64,000 nt of DNA from JBJHBP01 sp050485685 (GCA_050485685.1 JBJHBW010000003.1:116277-180276), one strand, 5' to 3'. Shown: positions 36,894 through 46,220, numbered from the stretch's first letter. Program-made: numbers and translations. Notes: generated from the sequence alone by a model not told the origin.

Positions 36894-37268
36894 ATGCTCA
36901 GGGTGTTCCTGGCTGCGGTCGCGGTCACAGTTACAAGCGCGGGACTCGCTCTCGCGCATCATTCTGGAGTGATGTTCGATCGCTCCGAGGTCCATACGAT
37001 CGAGGGCGAAGTGAAGGAATGGCGTTGGGCCAACCCGCACTCGTACCTGCGCATCAACGTCGCGGATGGCGGCGACAGCGTCGTGGAGTGGAGCTTCGAG
37101 TCCACGAGCTCGGTGCTGCTGGCCCGGCAGGGTTGGCGTCGTAACTCGTTCGAGGAAGGAGAGCGGGTCAGCGTGCACTACAACCCGCTGCGCGATGGCG
37201 GCGTCGGAGGGAATCTCGTCGGCGTCAGGAAGGCCGACGGAACCGTGTTCGGAGACGCACCCGAATAA
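36894..37268 (+). CDS. Small exported DUF6152 protein
   Basis: 124 residues with a signal peptide (LRVFLAAVAVTVTSAGLALA). The DUF6152 core follows: HHSGVMFDRSEVHTIEGEVK, EWRWANPHSYLRI, ending in RDGGVGGNLVGVRKADG. ATG 36894 is chosen over 36861 because GGGGGG lies 8 bases upstream. It is divergent from the fused DUF6152 protein at 35731 and resembles its N-terminal third. It is followed 69 bases later by a protein like the C-terminal part. Confidence 0.82.
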   Translation: MLRVFLAAVAVTVTSAGLALAHHSGVMFDRSEVHTIEGEVKEWRWANPHSYLRINVADGGDSVVEWSFESTSSVLLARQGWRRNSFEEGERVSVHYNPLRDGGVGGNLVGVRKADGTVFGDAPE

Positions 37269-37337
37269 GCGGTGCTCGGGCCGTGAAGCACTTCCCGCTG
37301 TATCGATCTGCCTCGAACGAATCGAGAGGGGCCTGAC

Positions 37338-38165
37338 ATGATTGCCATAAGAAACTTACACGAACGCGGCCGCCGCGCCGGCGCCATGCTGCTTGCCCTG
37401 ACATTGACGTGCGCAGGTCTTGCCTTTCCGGCCGCGTTCGCCCAGATCAACTGGGACAACATCGACGGCCGGCTTGGCGCGCTCGCGCCGGAAAATCTCG
37501 AGGCCGACCGACCCGCGCCGCCGATCGACGTGACCGGCACCTGGATGCATCGCGGCCAGTGGCGCTTTATGGTCGGTGCCCAGGACAGGCTGACGCCGCG
37601 CGCCCGGGCGCTGTACGATCGCTCGGTAGAACTCGAAGCTCAGGGTATCGCGTTCAACAACGTGGCAGGTCAGTGCTGGCCAATCGGTCAGCCGCTGGTG
37701 ATGACCCGCGTCTGGCCGGTGCACATGGTGCAGCTGCCGACCGCGATCATCATGGTCAGCAATTTCGACAACCGCGTGCGCTGGATCTACCTCGATGGTC
37801 GCGAGCATACCGATCCGGACATCTACGCTCCGGCTTATCAGGGCGAGTCCATCGGATGGTGGGAGGGTGACGCGCTGGTGGTCGAGACAAGGAACTTCGG
37901 CGCACGCCATCACTTTCTCAACGACAGCATCCCGTTGTCCGAGGACTTCACGATGATGGAGCGCATCACGCTGTCTGAGGACGGCGAGACGCTTCAGATC
38001 GAGTACACGCTGACCGATCCCCAGCACTGGGAAGGCGACTGGGTGGAGACCAAGACGTTCGTGCGCGAGCATCGCGTCGATCACCTGGAGTCACCGTGCG
38101 TTCCGGATCAGAACGTGGGTATGCCGGGCACCGGCGGCCCGTACGTGGAGTTCGAGCTGGACTGA
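37338..38165 (+). CDS. Exported protein with GWWEGD domain (partner of DUF6152)
   Basis: A 275-residue protein with a signal peptide (GAMLLALTLTCAGLAFPAAFA). The body has a GTWMHRG start and the segment GESIGWWEGDALVVETRNFG, the same signature as in the C-terminal domain of the protein at 35731. LSEDGETLQIEYTLTDPQHW follows. It is likely co-transcribed with the small DUF6152 gene, so the two together equal the fused gene on the other strand. The function of the domain is unknown; an extracytoplasmic ligand-binding beta protein is inferred. Confidence 0.8.
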   Translation: MIAIRNLHERGRRAGAMLLALTLTCAGLAFPAAFAQINWDNIDGRLGALAPENLEADRPAPPIDVTGTWMHRGQWRFMVGAQDRLTPRARALYDRSVELEAQGIAFNNVAGQCWPIGQPLVMTRVWPVHMVQLPTAIIMVSNFDNRVRWIYLDGREHTDPDIYAPAYQGESIGWWEGDALVVETRNFGARHHFLNDSIPLSEDFTMMERITLSEDGETLQIEYTLTDPQHWEGDWVETKTFVREHRVDHLESPCVPDQNVGMPGTGGPYVEFELD

Positions 38166-38262
38166 GGTTTCGTTCAGGCGACCTCAGCGCCGAACCTGAC
38201 GCTTTGGCAGGGTCTCGATCGGAACCTTCCTGTCCGCCCCTGCACGCCGGCGGAACAGCTTC

Positions 38263-38676
38263 TTATGGAGCAGCCCGTTCGACCATATATTCGACGGCCT
38301 CGATGACTTCCGCATCGGAGAGGTCGGGGCGTCCACCCCGCCTGGGCATAATGCCGGTGCTGCCGGAGTAGCCGTTCAGCGCATTATCAATCAGTGTTTT
38401 CATACCCTGGTCGATGCGCGCGGACCATGCATCGCTGTCGCCGAGTGCCGGGGCGCCACCGAGTCCGGGCGGGGCGTGGCAGGCGATACAGACGGCATTG
38501 TAGACCTGCCGTCCGGTCTGGGCTGTGGCCACTGCCTCGGGCGCCGGGGCCGGCGCGGTCTGGGTCGCGGCCGGTTCATCCGAAGCTGCCAGCGCGATCG
38601 GCACCAGGCTCACGCCGATGAGAATTCCGGCAACGGACAGGAATCTGGCCGGAAAGCGCTGGCCTGGGTCGCGCAC
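38263..38676 (-). CDS. Small c-type cytochrome (cytochrome c5-like)
   Basis: A 137-residue periplasmic cytochrome c with a GTG start. A signal peptide (LSVAGILIGVSLVPIALA) and an Ala/Pro/Thr-rich linker precede one haem domain: VYNAVCIACHAPPGLGGAPA (Cys63, Cys66, His67) with axial Met110 in GIMPRRGG, ending SDAEVIEAVEYMVE. This is the cytochrome c5 pattern, an electron carrier for oxidases or other periplasmic enzymes. It is divergent from the first G8 gene, with about 225 bp between them. Confidence 0.92.
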   Translation of the reverse strand: MRDPGQRFPARFLSVAGILIGVSLVPIALAASDEPAATQTAPAPAPEAVATAQTGRQVYNAVCIACHAPPGLGGAPALGDSDAWSARIDQGMKTLIDNALNGYSGSTGIMPRRGGRPDLSDAEVIEAVEYMVERAAP

Positions 38677-38806
38677 GGTGCTGCTCCTTGGCTTGGATTG
38701 CCGCGATTATAGCGAATCGCCGCCTTATGGATGATCGAACCGGCGACCAACCCGGACTCTGCAAAGGGTCAAGAATTGTCAGTTATCAGTCCGGATTTCC
38801 ATGGGG

Positions 38807-38836
38807 TTGCCTGATACAGGGTAACGTGTGAATAAT
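38807..38836 (+). promoter_or_regulatory. Candidate sigma-70 promoter of the first G8 gene
   Basis: TTGCCT (38807-38812), an 18-base spacer, then AATAAT (38831-38836). The same arrangement (TTGCCA, 18 bases, AATAAT) occurs upstream of the second G8 gene. Both are followed by a similar stretch reading roughly TCTGAAYTGCTCAA, so this leader was duplicated with the gene. Confidence 0.55.
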
Positions 38837-38901
38837 CGGGAAGGTCTGAACTGCTCAAACCGGAAAGCAAGAAGTTCTCAAATTACAGGGGGTCTGGTTC
38901 C

Positions 38902-41469
38902 ATGCAAACAAACGGTCGCTCGTTTGCGTTTTCATTGCTGGCTACCGCATCGTTCTCCGTTGGTGTTTGCTTGAATGCCCAGGCACAGGAGCATGACCAC
39001 GGCGCGGCGCAGGCGCAGGACGCTTCTGCAGTCACGGTCCGGGGAGGCCGGTGGTCAGATCCAGCCACCTGGTCCGGTGGAACGGTGCCGGTGGCAGGTG
39101 ACATTGTCACCATTGGCGAGGGGATGGACATCGTCCTCGACGTCAGTCCGCCTGCCCTGCATGGCCTGACTCTCAATGGCAATCTCCGCTTTGCCGACGA
39201 TAGCGATCTGGAACTCACCACAGAATGGATACTGATGCGCGGGGAACTGCAGATCGGTACCGCGAGCAGGCCTCACACGCGCAACGCGACAATCACGCTG
39301 ACCGACAACGTGCCTGGTGAAAACATCCAGGGCATGGGTGACCGCGGCATCCTGTTGGTGGGCGGGACCCTGAGCCTGTACGGTGACCGGGGAAACGCCT
39401 GGACCAAGCTGGCTGCAACGGCCGAGGCTGGCAGCACCCGTATCGAAGTGCTCGATGCCAGCGAATGGCAAGTCGGTGACAGAATTGTCCTTGCGTCTAC
39501 GGATTTCGATCCCCGACAGGCCGAGACGCGCCATATTTCGGCGATCAGTGGCAACGTGATCACGCTCGATCAGCCGCTCGAGTACATGCATTTCGGCGAA
39601 ATCACCTACGGTGTCGATCAGCGCGGTGAAGTCGGCCTGCTGACACGCAATATCAGGATCCAGGCTTCCGCGGATGCCGAAGAGTCATACTTTGGCGGAC
39701 ATATCATGGCGATGGCCGGCAGCCGCATGAACGTGTCGGGTGTCGAACTGACTCGCATGGGTCAGCATCTGGAACTCGCCCGCTACCCGATCCACTGGCA
39801 TCTCAACGGTGACGTGACGGGGCAGTACATAAAGAACTCTGCGATTCACGACACCTGGAACCGCTGCGTGACCATTCACGGCACGGACAACCTGCTGGTC
39901 GAGAACAACGTCACCTACAACACCGTGGGTCACTGCTTCTTCATGGAAGACGGCATAGAGCAGGGAAACCGGGTGGTCAGAAACCTTGGGATCCAGACCA
40001 AGTGTCATCCAACCCTGGCCTGTGTTCCGACCAACCTCGGAGTGCCGGGGGAATCGGGTGGAGTCGAAGGCCAGCGTTCCGAGCATGTGCTGCTGCCTTC
40101 AGACAACACCGTGGCGACTTACTGGATCACCAACCCGTCCAATGATTACATCGACAACGTGGCCGCGGGTTCTGATGCAATTGGCTTCTGGTTCTCATTA
40201 CCGGAACACCCGAACGGTGCGTTCCTGGGCACGGAGATCAGTCGCAACACCTGGCCGCGTCGCATGCCGCAGGGGGAGTTCAGGGGCAACGTCGCCCACT
40301 CGAACTTCGATGGCCTGATGTACGACCGGAATATCAACGAGGACAACACGTTTGGTGTGACGGGCAGCGCGCATATTGCGCGTGTGAATCCCGCTGACCC
40401 GACCAGCCCGTCGATAGAGTCTGTCATCGAGGATTTCACCGCCTACAAGAACCGCAATGGCGGCATCTGGGGGCGTGGTGAGATGAAGGTGTACAGGGAT
40501 CTGAAACTCGCCGACAACGCGATCGGCTTTACGCATGCGTCTGGCTCCATCGGTCGTGACCCGTTTACCTCGCTGGTCGTTGATTCGCTGTTTGTCGGTG
40601 AAACCGACAACATCGGCAATCCGCGCACTCCGGAGGAAATCGCTTACGGCCGCAGCCTGCCGAAGGCCGCAGTCCCGGATTTCCCGATTCGTGGCTATGA
40701 GTATTACGACTTTCTTAACCTGGTTGAGAACACCACCTTCATCAATTACGAGGACAACGATACCCGCGAAGCGGGAGCGATCTCCTATCTGCTCTATACC
40801 AGCTTCGGAATGAGCACCGAGAACTCCGTCGAGGGCGCGACATTCATCAACGCCAAGCCGGTGCATTTCCCCGCGGTTGAGCGCAGGTGGGCCAACGATT
40901 TCGGAAGCAGAGCGGCCTTTTTGACTGCGGCGATCCACGATCTCGATGGCTCGGTCGGTGGAATTCCCGGCGCCTACATCGTCATCGACAACGGCATCGC
41001 ATCCGATGAGGAAGCCTGCGAGATCAAACCCTCCTGGGGCGCCGCCGTGTGCGAGGGAGACTTCGGCCGACTCAGCCTCGGTGGCGGATTCGGCTTCGGC
41101 GGTAACGCTGGCGCTGAACCGGTCGTACTCAGCCGCAACGGCAGGAATTTTGAGTTCGGCGGGCAAACCACGATTCGCAGCGGAGCCGATCTGACGATCA
41201 ATACGAACAGGGAGTCCCTGCCGCTGTCCCTGAGTCAGATGGACGAAGGCTCCTGGGTGATCTTTGAACTGCCCGGATTCACCACTGCCTCATCAGGTGC
41301 GCGGAAAGACAGCCTGGCTGCACTGCGCAGTGCCAGTGACACCTCGTACTACCACGATGGCGATACCCTGTGGGTCAAGCTTGTGGTTGACGTGGTGGAG
41401 AGATCCGGCGCCGCAGGCAGCCCTGGCAACTTCGTTGTTGGTGGAACCAGCATCGAGGTCAGCAGGTAG
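38902..41469 (+). CDS. Secreted G8-domain / parallel beta-helix protein, copy A (CEMIP/TMEM2-like)
   Basis: An 855-residue protein. A signal peptide (about residues 1-28) and a short His-rich start (QEHDHG) are followed by a G8 domain (about 44-150: GGRWSDPATWSGGTVPVAGD to RGELQIGT). A right-handed beta-helix follows with the strongly conserved stretch RYPIHWHL (about 294), NSAIHDT, HGTDNLLVENNV and VGHCFFMEDGIE (about 343), and then TKCHPTLAC. The C-terminal domain ends SYYHDGDTLWVKLVV. The core matches what I recall of human CEMIP and TMEM2, which depolymerise hyaluronan. A glycan-binding or glycan-cleaving role is inferred, not shown. GGGGG lies upstream of the ATG. Confidence 0.88.
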   Translation: MQTNGRSFAFSLLATASFSVGVCLNAQAQEHDHGAAQAQDASAVTVRGGRWSDPATWSGGTVPVAGDIVTIGEGMDIVLDVSPPALHGLTLNGNLRFADDSDLELTTEWILMRGELQIGTASRPHTRNATITLTDNVPGENIQGMGDRGILLVGGTLSLYGDRGNAWTKLAATAEAGSTRIEVLDASEWQVGDRIVLASTDFDPRQAETRHISAISGNVITLDQPLEYMHFGEITYGVDQRGEVGLLTRNIRIQASADAEESYFGGHIMAMAGSRMNVSGVELTRMGQHLELARYPIHWHLNGDVTGQYIKNSAIHDTWNRCVTIHGTDNLLVENNVTYNTVGHCFFMEDGIEQGNRVVRNLGIQTKCHPTLACVPTNLGVPGESGGVEGQRSEHVLLPSDNTVATYWITNPSNDYIDNVAAGSDAIGFWFSLPEHPNGAFLGTEISRNTWPRRMPQGEFRGNVAHSNFDGLMYDRNINEDNTFGVTGSAHIARVNPADPTSPSIESVIEDFTAYKNRNGGIWGRGEMKVYRDLKLADNAIGFTHASGSIGRDPFTSLVVDSLFVGETDNIGNPRTPEEIAYGRSLPKAAVPDFPIRGYEYYDFLNLVENTTFINYEDNDTREAGAISYLLYTSFGMSTENSVEGATFINAKPVHFPAVERRWANDFGSRAAFLTAAIHDLDGSVGGIPGAYIVIDNGIASDEEACEIKPSWGAAVCEGDFGRLSLGGGFGFGGNAGAEPVVLSRNGRNFEFGGQTTIRSGADLTINTNRESLPLSLSQMDEGSWVIFELPGFTTASSGARKDSLAALRSASDTSYYHDGDTLWVKLVVDVVERSGAAGSPGNFVVGGTSIEVSR

Positions 41470-41493
41470 GCTCAGCCCGGCTGAATGAACCTG

Positions 41494-41520
41494 AACCCCG
41501 GCGCAAGCCGGGGTTCTTGT
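41494..41520 (+). terminator. Rho-independent terminator after G8 copy A
   Basis: AACCCCGGC (41494-41502), a GCAA loop, then GCCGGGGTT (41507-41515), followed by CTTGT. The stem is perfect over 9 bp and lies 25 bases after the stop, so copies A and B are separate transcripts. Confidence 0.85.
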
Positions 41521-41565
41521 GTTGGCGGCCTTGCCGTGTAGCGGTGGCCCCGCTTTCGCACGAGT

Positions 41566-41595
41566 TTGCCAGCCACAGGCGGATTGCTGAATAAT
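41566..41595 (+). promoter_or_regulatory. Candidate sigma-70 promoter of the second G8 gene
   Basis: TTGCCA (41566-41571), an 18-base spacer and AATAAT (41590-41595) match the candidate promoter of copy A in sequence and spacing. CCTGAATTGCTCAA follows, matching copy A's leader. Confidence 0.55.
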
Positions 41596-41656
41596 GGAGC
41601 AGTCCTGAATTGCTCAATAACGTAGCTACAAAGCTCGATTTCAGGGGGGCAGCACC

Positions 41657-44260
41657 GTGCGGACAGACAAGCGCTCGATTCTTTCTTTATTACCTTTTTC
41701 GGGACCCTCTTCCGGACCCGCTTCGGTACTGATTACAGCCAGTATCATCTTCGGCGTTTGCGCTGTCGCCCAGGCACAGGAGCATGTTCACGGCGAGGCA
41801 CAGGAGCATGCTGCTTCAGCCGTCACTGTCCAGGCAGGCCGTTGGTCAGATCCATCCACCTGGTCCGGTGGCGCGGTTCCGGCGGCGGGTGACATTGTCA
41901 CCATTGGCGAGGGCATGGACATTGTCCTCGACGTCAGTCCACCCGGGCTGCATGGCATGTATCTCAACGGCAATCTCCGCTTTGCGGACGATAACGATCT
42001 CGAACTCACCACCGAATGGATACTGATGCGCGGGGAGTTGCAGATCGGCACTGAGAGCAGACCGCACAGGCGCAATGCGACGATAACCCTGACCGATAAC
42101 GTGCCCGGTGAAAACATCCAGGGTATGGGTGACCGCGGTATCCTGCTGGTGGGCGGTACCCTGAACCTCCACGGTGAAAGGGAAAACGCCTGGACCAAAC
42201 TGGCTGCAACCGCGGAAGCCGGCGCCACCCGCATCGAAGTACTCGATGCCAGCGGCTGGCGAGTCGGTGACAGAATTGTCCTGGCGTCGACGGATTTCGA
42301 TCCCCGGCAGGCCGAGACGCGCCACATTACGGCGATCAGGGGCAACCGGATCACGCTGGATGAGCCGCTGCAGTACATGCACTTCGGTGAAATCACCTAC
42401 GGCGTGGATCAGCGCGGCGAAGTCGGCCTCCTGAACCGCAATATCAGGATCCAGGCTTCGGCCGATGCCGAAGAGAGCTGGTTTGGCGGGCATATCATGG
42501 CGATGGCCGGCAGCGAAATGTATGTTGCCGGGGTCGAGCTGACGCGCATGGGGCAGCATTTGGAACTCGCCCGCTACCCCATCCACTGGCACCTGATGGG
42601 CGATGCAACCGGTCAGTACATCCGGAACTCGGCGATTCACGATACCTACAGCCGCTGTGTGACGGTTCACGGCACCGACAATCTGCTGATCGAGAACAAC
42701 GTCACCTACAACAACGTGGGTCACTGCTTCTTCATGGAAGACGGCATCGAGACGGGTAATCACTTCATACGAAATCTGGGCATCCAGACCAAGTGTCATC
42801 CGACGCTGCCGTGTGAGCCGACGAACCTTGTTCTGAAATATCAGAACACGGATGGGCAGAGGTCCCCGCATGTCCTGATCCCTTCGGACAATACCGTTTC
42901 CACTTTCTGGATCACGAACCCGGACAATGTCTATCGCGACAATGTGGCGGCGGGGTCCGACCAGATCGGCTTCTGGATGGCGATTCCCACCAATCCGATC
43001 GGGGCATTCGAAGGTACGGAGATCAGTGCCAATACCTGGCCCGGACGCACCAGGCTGGGGGAGTTCACCGGCAACGTCGCTCATTCCAATTTCGATGGCT
43101 TCATGCTCGACCGCGGCCCAAGACCCGACGGCACATTCGGTATCGCCGGCCCGAACCTTGTGAGCCGTGCTGATCCTGCCGATCCGAACAGCGAGGTGCT
43201 GGTGGCGCATTTCGACGACTTCACCGGCTACAAGAACCGCAATGGCGCCATCTGGGGACGCGGTGAGTATCACCTGTACTCCAATCTGAAACTGGCCGAT
43301 AACGGTATCGGCTTCACCCATGCGACTGCCGTACCCGGCGCCGCGCCCTACACGTCACGGGTCATCGACTCGCTGTTCGTCGGAGAGAGCGCCAACATAG
43401 GTAACCCGAAGACGCCCGAGGAAGTGGCTTACGGCCGCAGCCTGCCTCTGCCGGCCGGGTATGCGGATTTCCCGATCCGCGGCTACGAGTTCTATGATTT
43501 CCACAACGAAGTGGAGAATGTCACGTTCGTGAATTTCGAGGCCAACGACGTTCGCGATGCAGGCGCGATCTCCTACCTGCTTTACACCAGCTTCGGCATG
43601 AGCACCTCGAACTCGGTCAAGGGCCTGACATTCGAGAACGCCAAGCCGGTGAGCTTCCCTCCGATGCAACGTCGCTGGGCGTCTGACTGGGGACGCAGTG
43701 CTGCCTACAGGAGTTCGGCGTTCCGTGACCTGGACGGTTCGGTCAGCGGCACGCCCGGCGCCTACATCGTCATCGACAACGGCATCGCGTCGGACGAGTC
43801 AGTCTGCGAAATCAAACACACCTGGGGTGCGGCCATCTGCACGGGCGACATGGGCCGCTTCACGATCGGTGGCAATTTCAGCGGCTTCGACACTGGCCCC
43901 ATCACCAACCCGATCATCCTGCAGCGCAATGGCAGGCGGTTCGAGTACACCGGACAGACCACGATCGGCAGTGGCGCCGAGGTTCGCGTGGAAACAGCCC
44001 GGGAGTCCCTGTCCCTGTCCCTGTCGGAAATGGACGCAGGTTCCTGGGTGCTCTTTGAACTGCCCGGATTCAGCGCCAGCGCCGCGGGCACGGAAAAGGG
44101 CAGCCTGGCCGCGCTGCGCGATGCCGGCGAGACCGCGTATTACAGGGATGGCGATACGTTGTGGGTCAAGCTTGTTGTCGCCGGCACCGCCACTGAAGGC
44201 CCTGTTGTCGAACCTGTTGCCCAGTTTCGTGCGCAGGCCAACGTCGAGGTCAGAAGGTAG
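41657..44260 (+). CDS. Secreted G8-domain / parallel beta-helix protein, copy B
   Basis: An 867-residue paralogue of copy A in the same orientation. It starts with GTG behind GGGGGG and has a longer hydrophobic signal (VLITASIIFGVCAVAQA) followed by QEHVHGEAQEH. The G8 domain begins AGRWSDPSTWSGGAVPAAGD. The beta-helix core keeps RYPIHWHLMGD, HGTDNLLIENNVTYN, VGHCFFMEDGIETGN and TKCHPTLPC. The C-terminal domain ends YYRDGDTLWVKLVV, plus a short tail. It is closer to A than to copies C and D and lacks their Gly/Pro-rich insert. It has its own candidate promoter and terminator, so the copies can be controlled separately. Confidence 0.88.
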   Translation: MRTDKRSILSLLPFSGPSSGPASVLITASIIFGVCAVAQAQEHVHGEAQEHAASAVTVQAGRWSDPSTWSGGAVPAAGDIVTIGEGMDIVLDVSPPGLHGMYLNGNLRFADDNDLELTTEWILMRGELQIGTESRPHRRNATITLTDNVPGENIQGMGDRGILLVGGTLNLHGERENAWTKLAATAEAGATRIEVLDASGWRVGDRIVLASTDFDPRQAETRHITAIRGNRITLDEPLQYMHFGEITYGVDQRGEVGLLNRNIRIQASADAEESWFGGHIMAMAGSEMYVAGVELTRMGQHLELARYPIHWHLMGDATGQYIRNSAIHDTYSRCVTVHGTDNLLIENNVTYNNVGHCFFMEDGIETGNHFIRNLGIQTKCHPTLPCEPTNLVLKYQNTDGQRSPHVLIPSDNTVSTFWITNPDNVYRDNVAAGSDQIGFWMAIPTNPIGAFEGTEISANTWPGRTRLGEFTGNVAHSNFDGFMLDRGPRPDGTFGIAGPNLVSRADPADPNSEVLVAHFDDFTGYKNRNGAIWGRGEYHLYSNLKLADNGIGFTHATAVPGAAPYTSRVIDSLFVGESANIGNPKTPEEVAYGRSLPLPAGYADFPIRGYEFYDFHNEVENVTFVNFEANDVRDAGAISYLLYTSFGMSTSNSVKGLTFENAKPVSFPPMQRRWASDWGRSAAYRSSAFRDLDGSVSGTPGAYIVIDNGIASDESVCEIKHTWGAAICTGDMGRFTIGGNFSGFDTGPITNPIILQRNGRRFEYTGQTTIGSGAEVRVETARESLSLSLSEMDAGSWVLFELPGFSASAAGTEKGSLAALRDAGETAYYRDGDTLWVKLVVAGTATEGPVVEPVAQFRAQANVEVRR

Positions 44261-44283
44261 GCACCACCCCGCCGTATCAGCAC

Positions 44284-44315
44284 GAGCCCCCGACAGGAGT
44301 CGGGGGCTCTGCTTG
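44284..44315 (+). terminator. Rho-independent terminator after G8 copy B
   Basis: GAGCCCCCGAC (44284-44294), an AGGA loop, then GTCGGGGGCTC (44299-44309), a perfect 11-bp stem followed by TGCTT. It separates converging genes. Confidence 0.85.
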
Positions 44316-44326
44316 ACCCCGCCTGT

Positions 44327-45541
44327 TCAGTCCACCGGTTCGATCAGCAGCAACGCGCCGTTGCGCTCGTCCGTGATCACATAAAGCAGCTCATCCGGGC
44401 CCTGGCGGATGTCGCGTATACGCCAGCGCTTGTCCTGCAACAGCGACTCGCGCCTGACCTCGTACATGTCGTCGTTGAAGACGATGCGCTGGATCTGGCC
44501 CGTGCCCGGAATCTGCCCGAAGCGCACACCGCCGACGAACAGGTCGCCGGTCCAGCCGGGAATCCGCGTGCCGGTGTAGAACGTCATGCCGGTGGTCGAG
44601 ATCGATGGCACGAAGTTCACGACCGGCCGGATCGTTCCCTCGAGCTCGAAGCCTTCCGGCTGATAAGGCCCGGCGTAGGATCGGCCGAGGCTCACCAGCG
44701 GCCAGCCATAGTTGCCGCCCGGGACGATGATGTTGATCTCATCGCCGCCATGCGGACCCATTTCGCTCTCCCAGATCGTGCCGGTGGCCTCGTGCCAGAC
44801 CAGGCTCTCCGGGGTGCGGTGGCCCAGCGAGTAGATCTCCGGTCGATAGCCTTCCACGCCGTAGAACGGGTTGTCTTCCGGGATAGAACCGTCGTCGTTG
44901 TAGCGCAGAATCTTGCCGGCGAGACTCATCGGGTCCTGCGCCACGTTGCCCGGTTCACCCCAGGTGCTGACGAGCAGCGTGCCATCCGGCAGAAACAGCA
45001 GGCGCGAAACGGTGCTAGTGCCTTCCGGCATCACGATGTCCTCGACGTTGGTCAGTGCCGTGCCGTCGAACACGCCGCGCGCCACAGCCAGCCCTCTGCG
45101 CACACCGCCACCCGGACCGCCTCGGCCCGCAGTCTCGGCAGCGCCGCCGATGTTCTTGTTGTAGACCCAGTAGACGAGCCCATTCTGCTCGAAATCCGGA
45201 TGCAGCTTGATGTCATGCAGGCCGCTGATGAAGTTGTCGGTCAGCACTTCGGGCAGGCCCGGGATCGGATCGGACAGCACGCCATCCTTGAAAAGACGCA
45301 GGCGCCCGGGTCGCTCGGTAATCAGGATGGAGGCGTCCGGCAGGAACTCCAGACTCCACGGGTTCTCGAGCCCGCTGGCCAGCACGCTGACCCGGATGTT
45401 GGCGTTCGCCGTCTGGTATTCCCAGGGTTCGGTCGGCAGCGGCGGCACAGCCAGACTGCCCCCGGGCTGCCCCGCGGCCGGTCCGGCGACCAGTGCACTC
45501 AGCAGTGCCGCGGCAGCGACACGCAGTTTTCTGGATGGCAT
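44327..45541 (-). CDS. PQQ-dependent soluble aldose/sugar dehydrogenase (YliI/GdhB type)
   Basis: A 404-residue six-bladed propeller protein with a signal peptide (LRVAAAALLSALVAGPAAG). Family motifs: VLASGLENPWSLEFLPD, LITERPGRLRLF, GLHDIKLHPDFEQNG, LLFLPDGTLLVSTW, YSLGHRTPESLVW and SEMGPHGGDEINII, with the PQQ-facing Arg/His residues in place. Such enzymes oxidise aldose sugars in the periplasm and pass electrons to quinone, azurin or cytochrome c. ATG 45541 is chosen because GGGGG lies upstream and the signal starts there. It sits inside the G8 cluster, so free sugars released from glycans are an attractive inferred substrate. Confidence 0.9.
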   Translation of the reverse strand: MPSRKLRVAAAALLSALVAGPAAGQPGGSLAVPPLPTEPWEYQTANANIRVSVLASGLENPWSLEFLPDASILITERPGRLRLFKDGVLSDPIPGLPEVLTDNFISGLHDIKLHPDFEQNGLVYWVYNKNIGGAAETAGRGGPGGGVRRGLAVARGVFDGTALTNVEDIVMPEGTSTVSRLLFLPDGTLLVSTWGEPGNVAQDPMSLAGKILRYNDDGSIPEDNPFYGVEGYRPEIYSLGHRTPESLVWHEATGTIWESEMGPHGGDEINIIVPGGNYGWPLVSLGRSYAGPYQPEGFELEGTIRPVVNFVPSISTTGMTFYTGTRIPGWTGDLFVGGVRFGQIPGTGQIQRIVFNDDMYEVRRESLLQDKRWRIRDIRQGPDELLYVITDERNGALLLIEPVD

Positions 45542-45632
45542 GAGATTTCCCCCGCAAGAGTTATTTTTCCAAATGTCGCGGGAGAATAGCACGCGCTCGT
45601 ACCCGGACAGCCGGCCGCAATAACCTTTTACA

Positions 45633-46220
45633 TCATGGAAGCTGAGGACTGGCGAGCTCGCCGCGCGGGTCCAGATCGCGTTCGAAACGCAGCGTCGTCT
45701 GCACCTCGCCGGGCGCGAGGTACACGGCCTCGTATACGCTGAGTCGGTCTGCGGAGTGCTCGAGCAGCAGGATGCTTGCCGGCCGCTCCTGCTCCTCAAG
45801 TGCGACGCGCATTGTCAGCGTCGCGAGCTGCAGGCGCCTGGCGTAGACGTCGGTACGTGTGCCGTCGGACGCCTCGACGTAGACCCGCCATGGCTGGCCG
45901 TCGTCCCACGCAGGACGACCGCCGACTGTCTCCACGCGCGCCATCAGCACCACCCGTTCGGCCTGGCCGTCACCGTTCAGGTCGACTTCGGCGCTGCGGT
46001 ACCAGCCCCATTTACCATCGCCGGCCACACCGGACGGAACGCCCGGGTCCACCAGATCAACCGGCGGGAATATTTCCGCCGCGCCGTCGGCGACGGCCGC
46101 CGGCTCGGAACCCGGCACCGGCACCGAGTCGCCGCAGGCAGCCGCGACGATCAGAACGGCACCCGTGAAAGCAGTCCTGATTCCTTTCGAACACCTTTCG
46201 ACGTTCGGGGGGCCTTTCAT
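45633..46220 (-). CDS. Probable lipoprotein of unknown function
   Basis: 195 residues. ATG 46220 gives a lipoprotein signal, AFTGAVLIVAAACGDS, with lipobox AAAC. The mature part has a calcium-loop-like EVDLNGDGQAERVVLMARV (DxNxDG, as in FG-GAP or dockerin loops) and beta strands to the end. Upstream sequence in the same frame is not signal-like. I know no family for it. It lies between the PQQ dehydrogenase and a DUF2200 gene. Confidence 0.65.
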   Translation of the reverse strand: MKGPPNVERCSKGIRTAFTGAVLIVAAACGDSVPVPGSEPAAVADGAAEIFPPVDLVDPGVPSGVAGDGKWGWYRSAEVDLNGDGQAERVVLMARVETVGGRPAWDDGQPWRVYVEASDGTRTDVYARRLQLATLTMRVALEEQERPASILLLEHSADRLSVYEAVYLAPGEVQTTLRFERDLDPRGELASPQLP

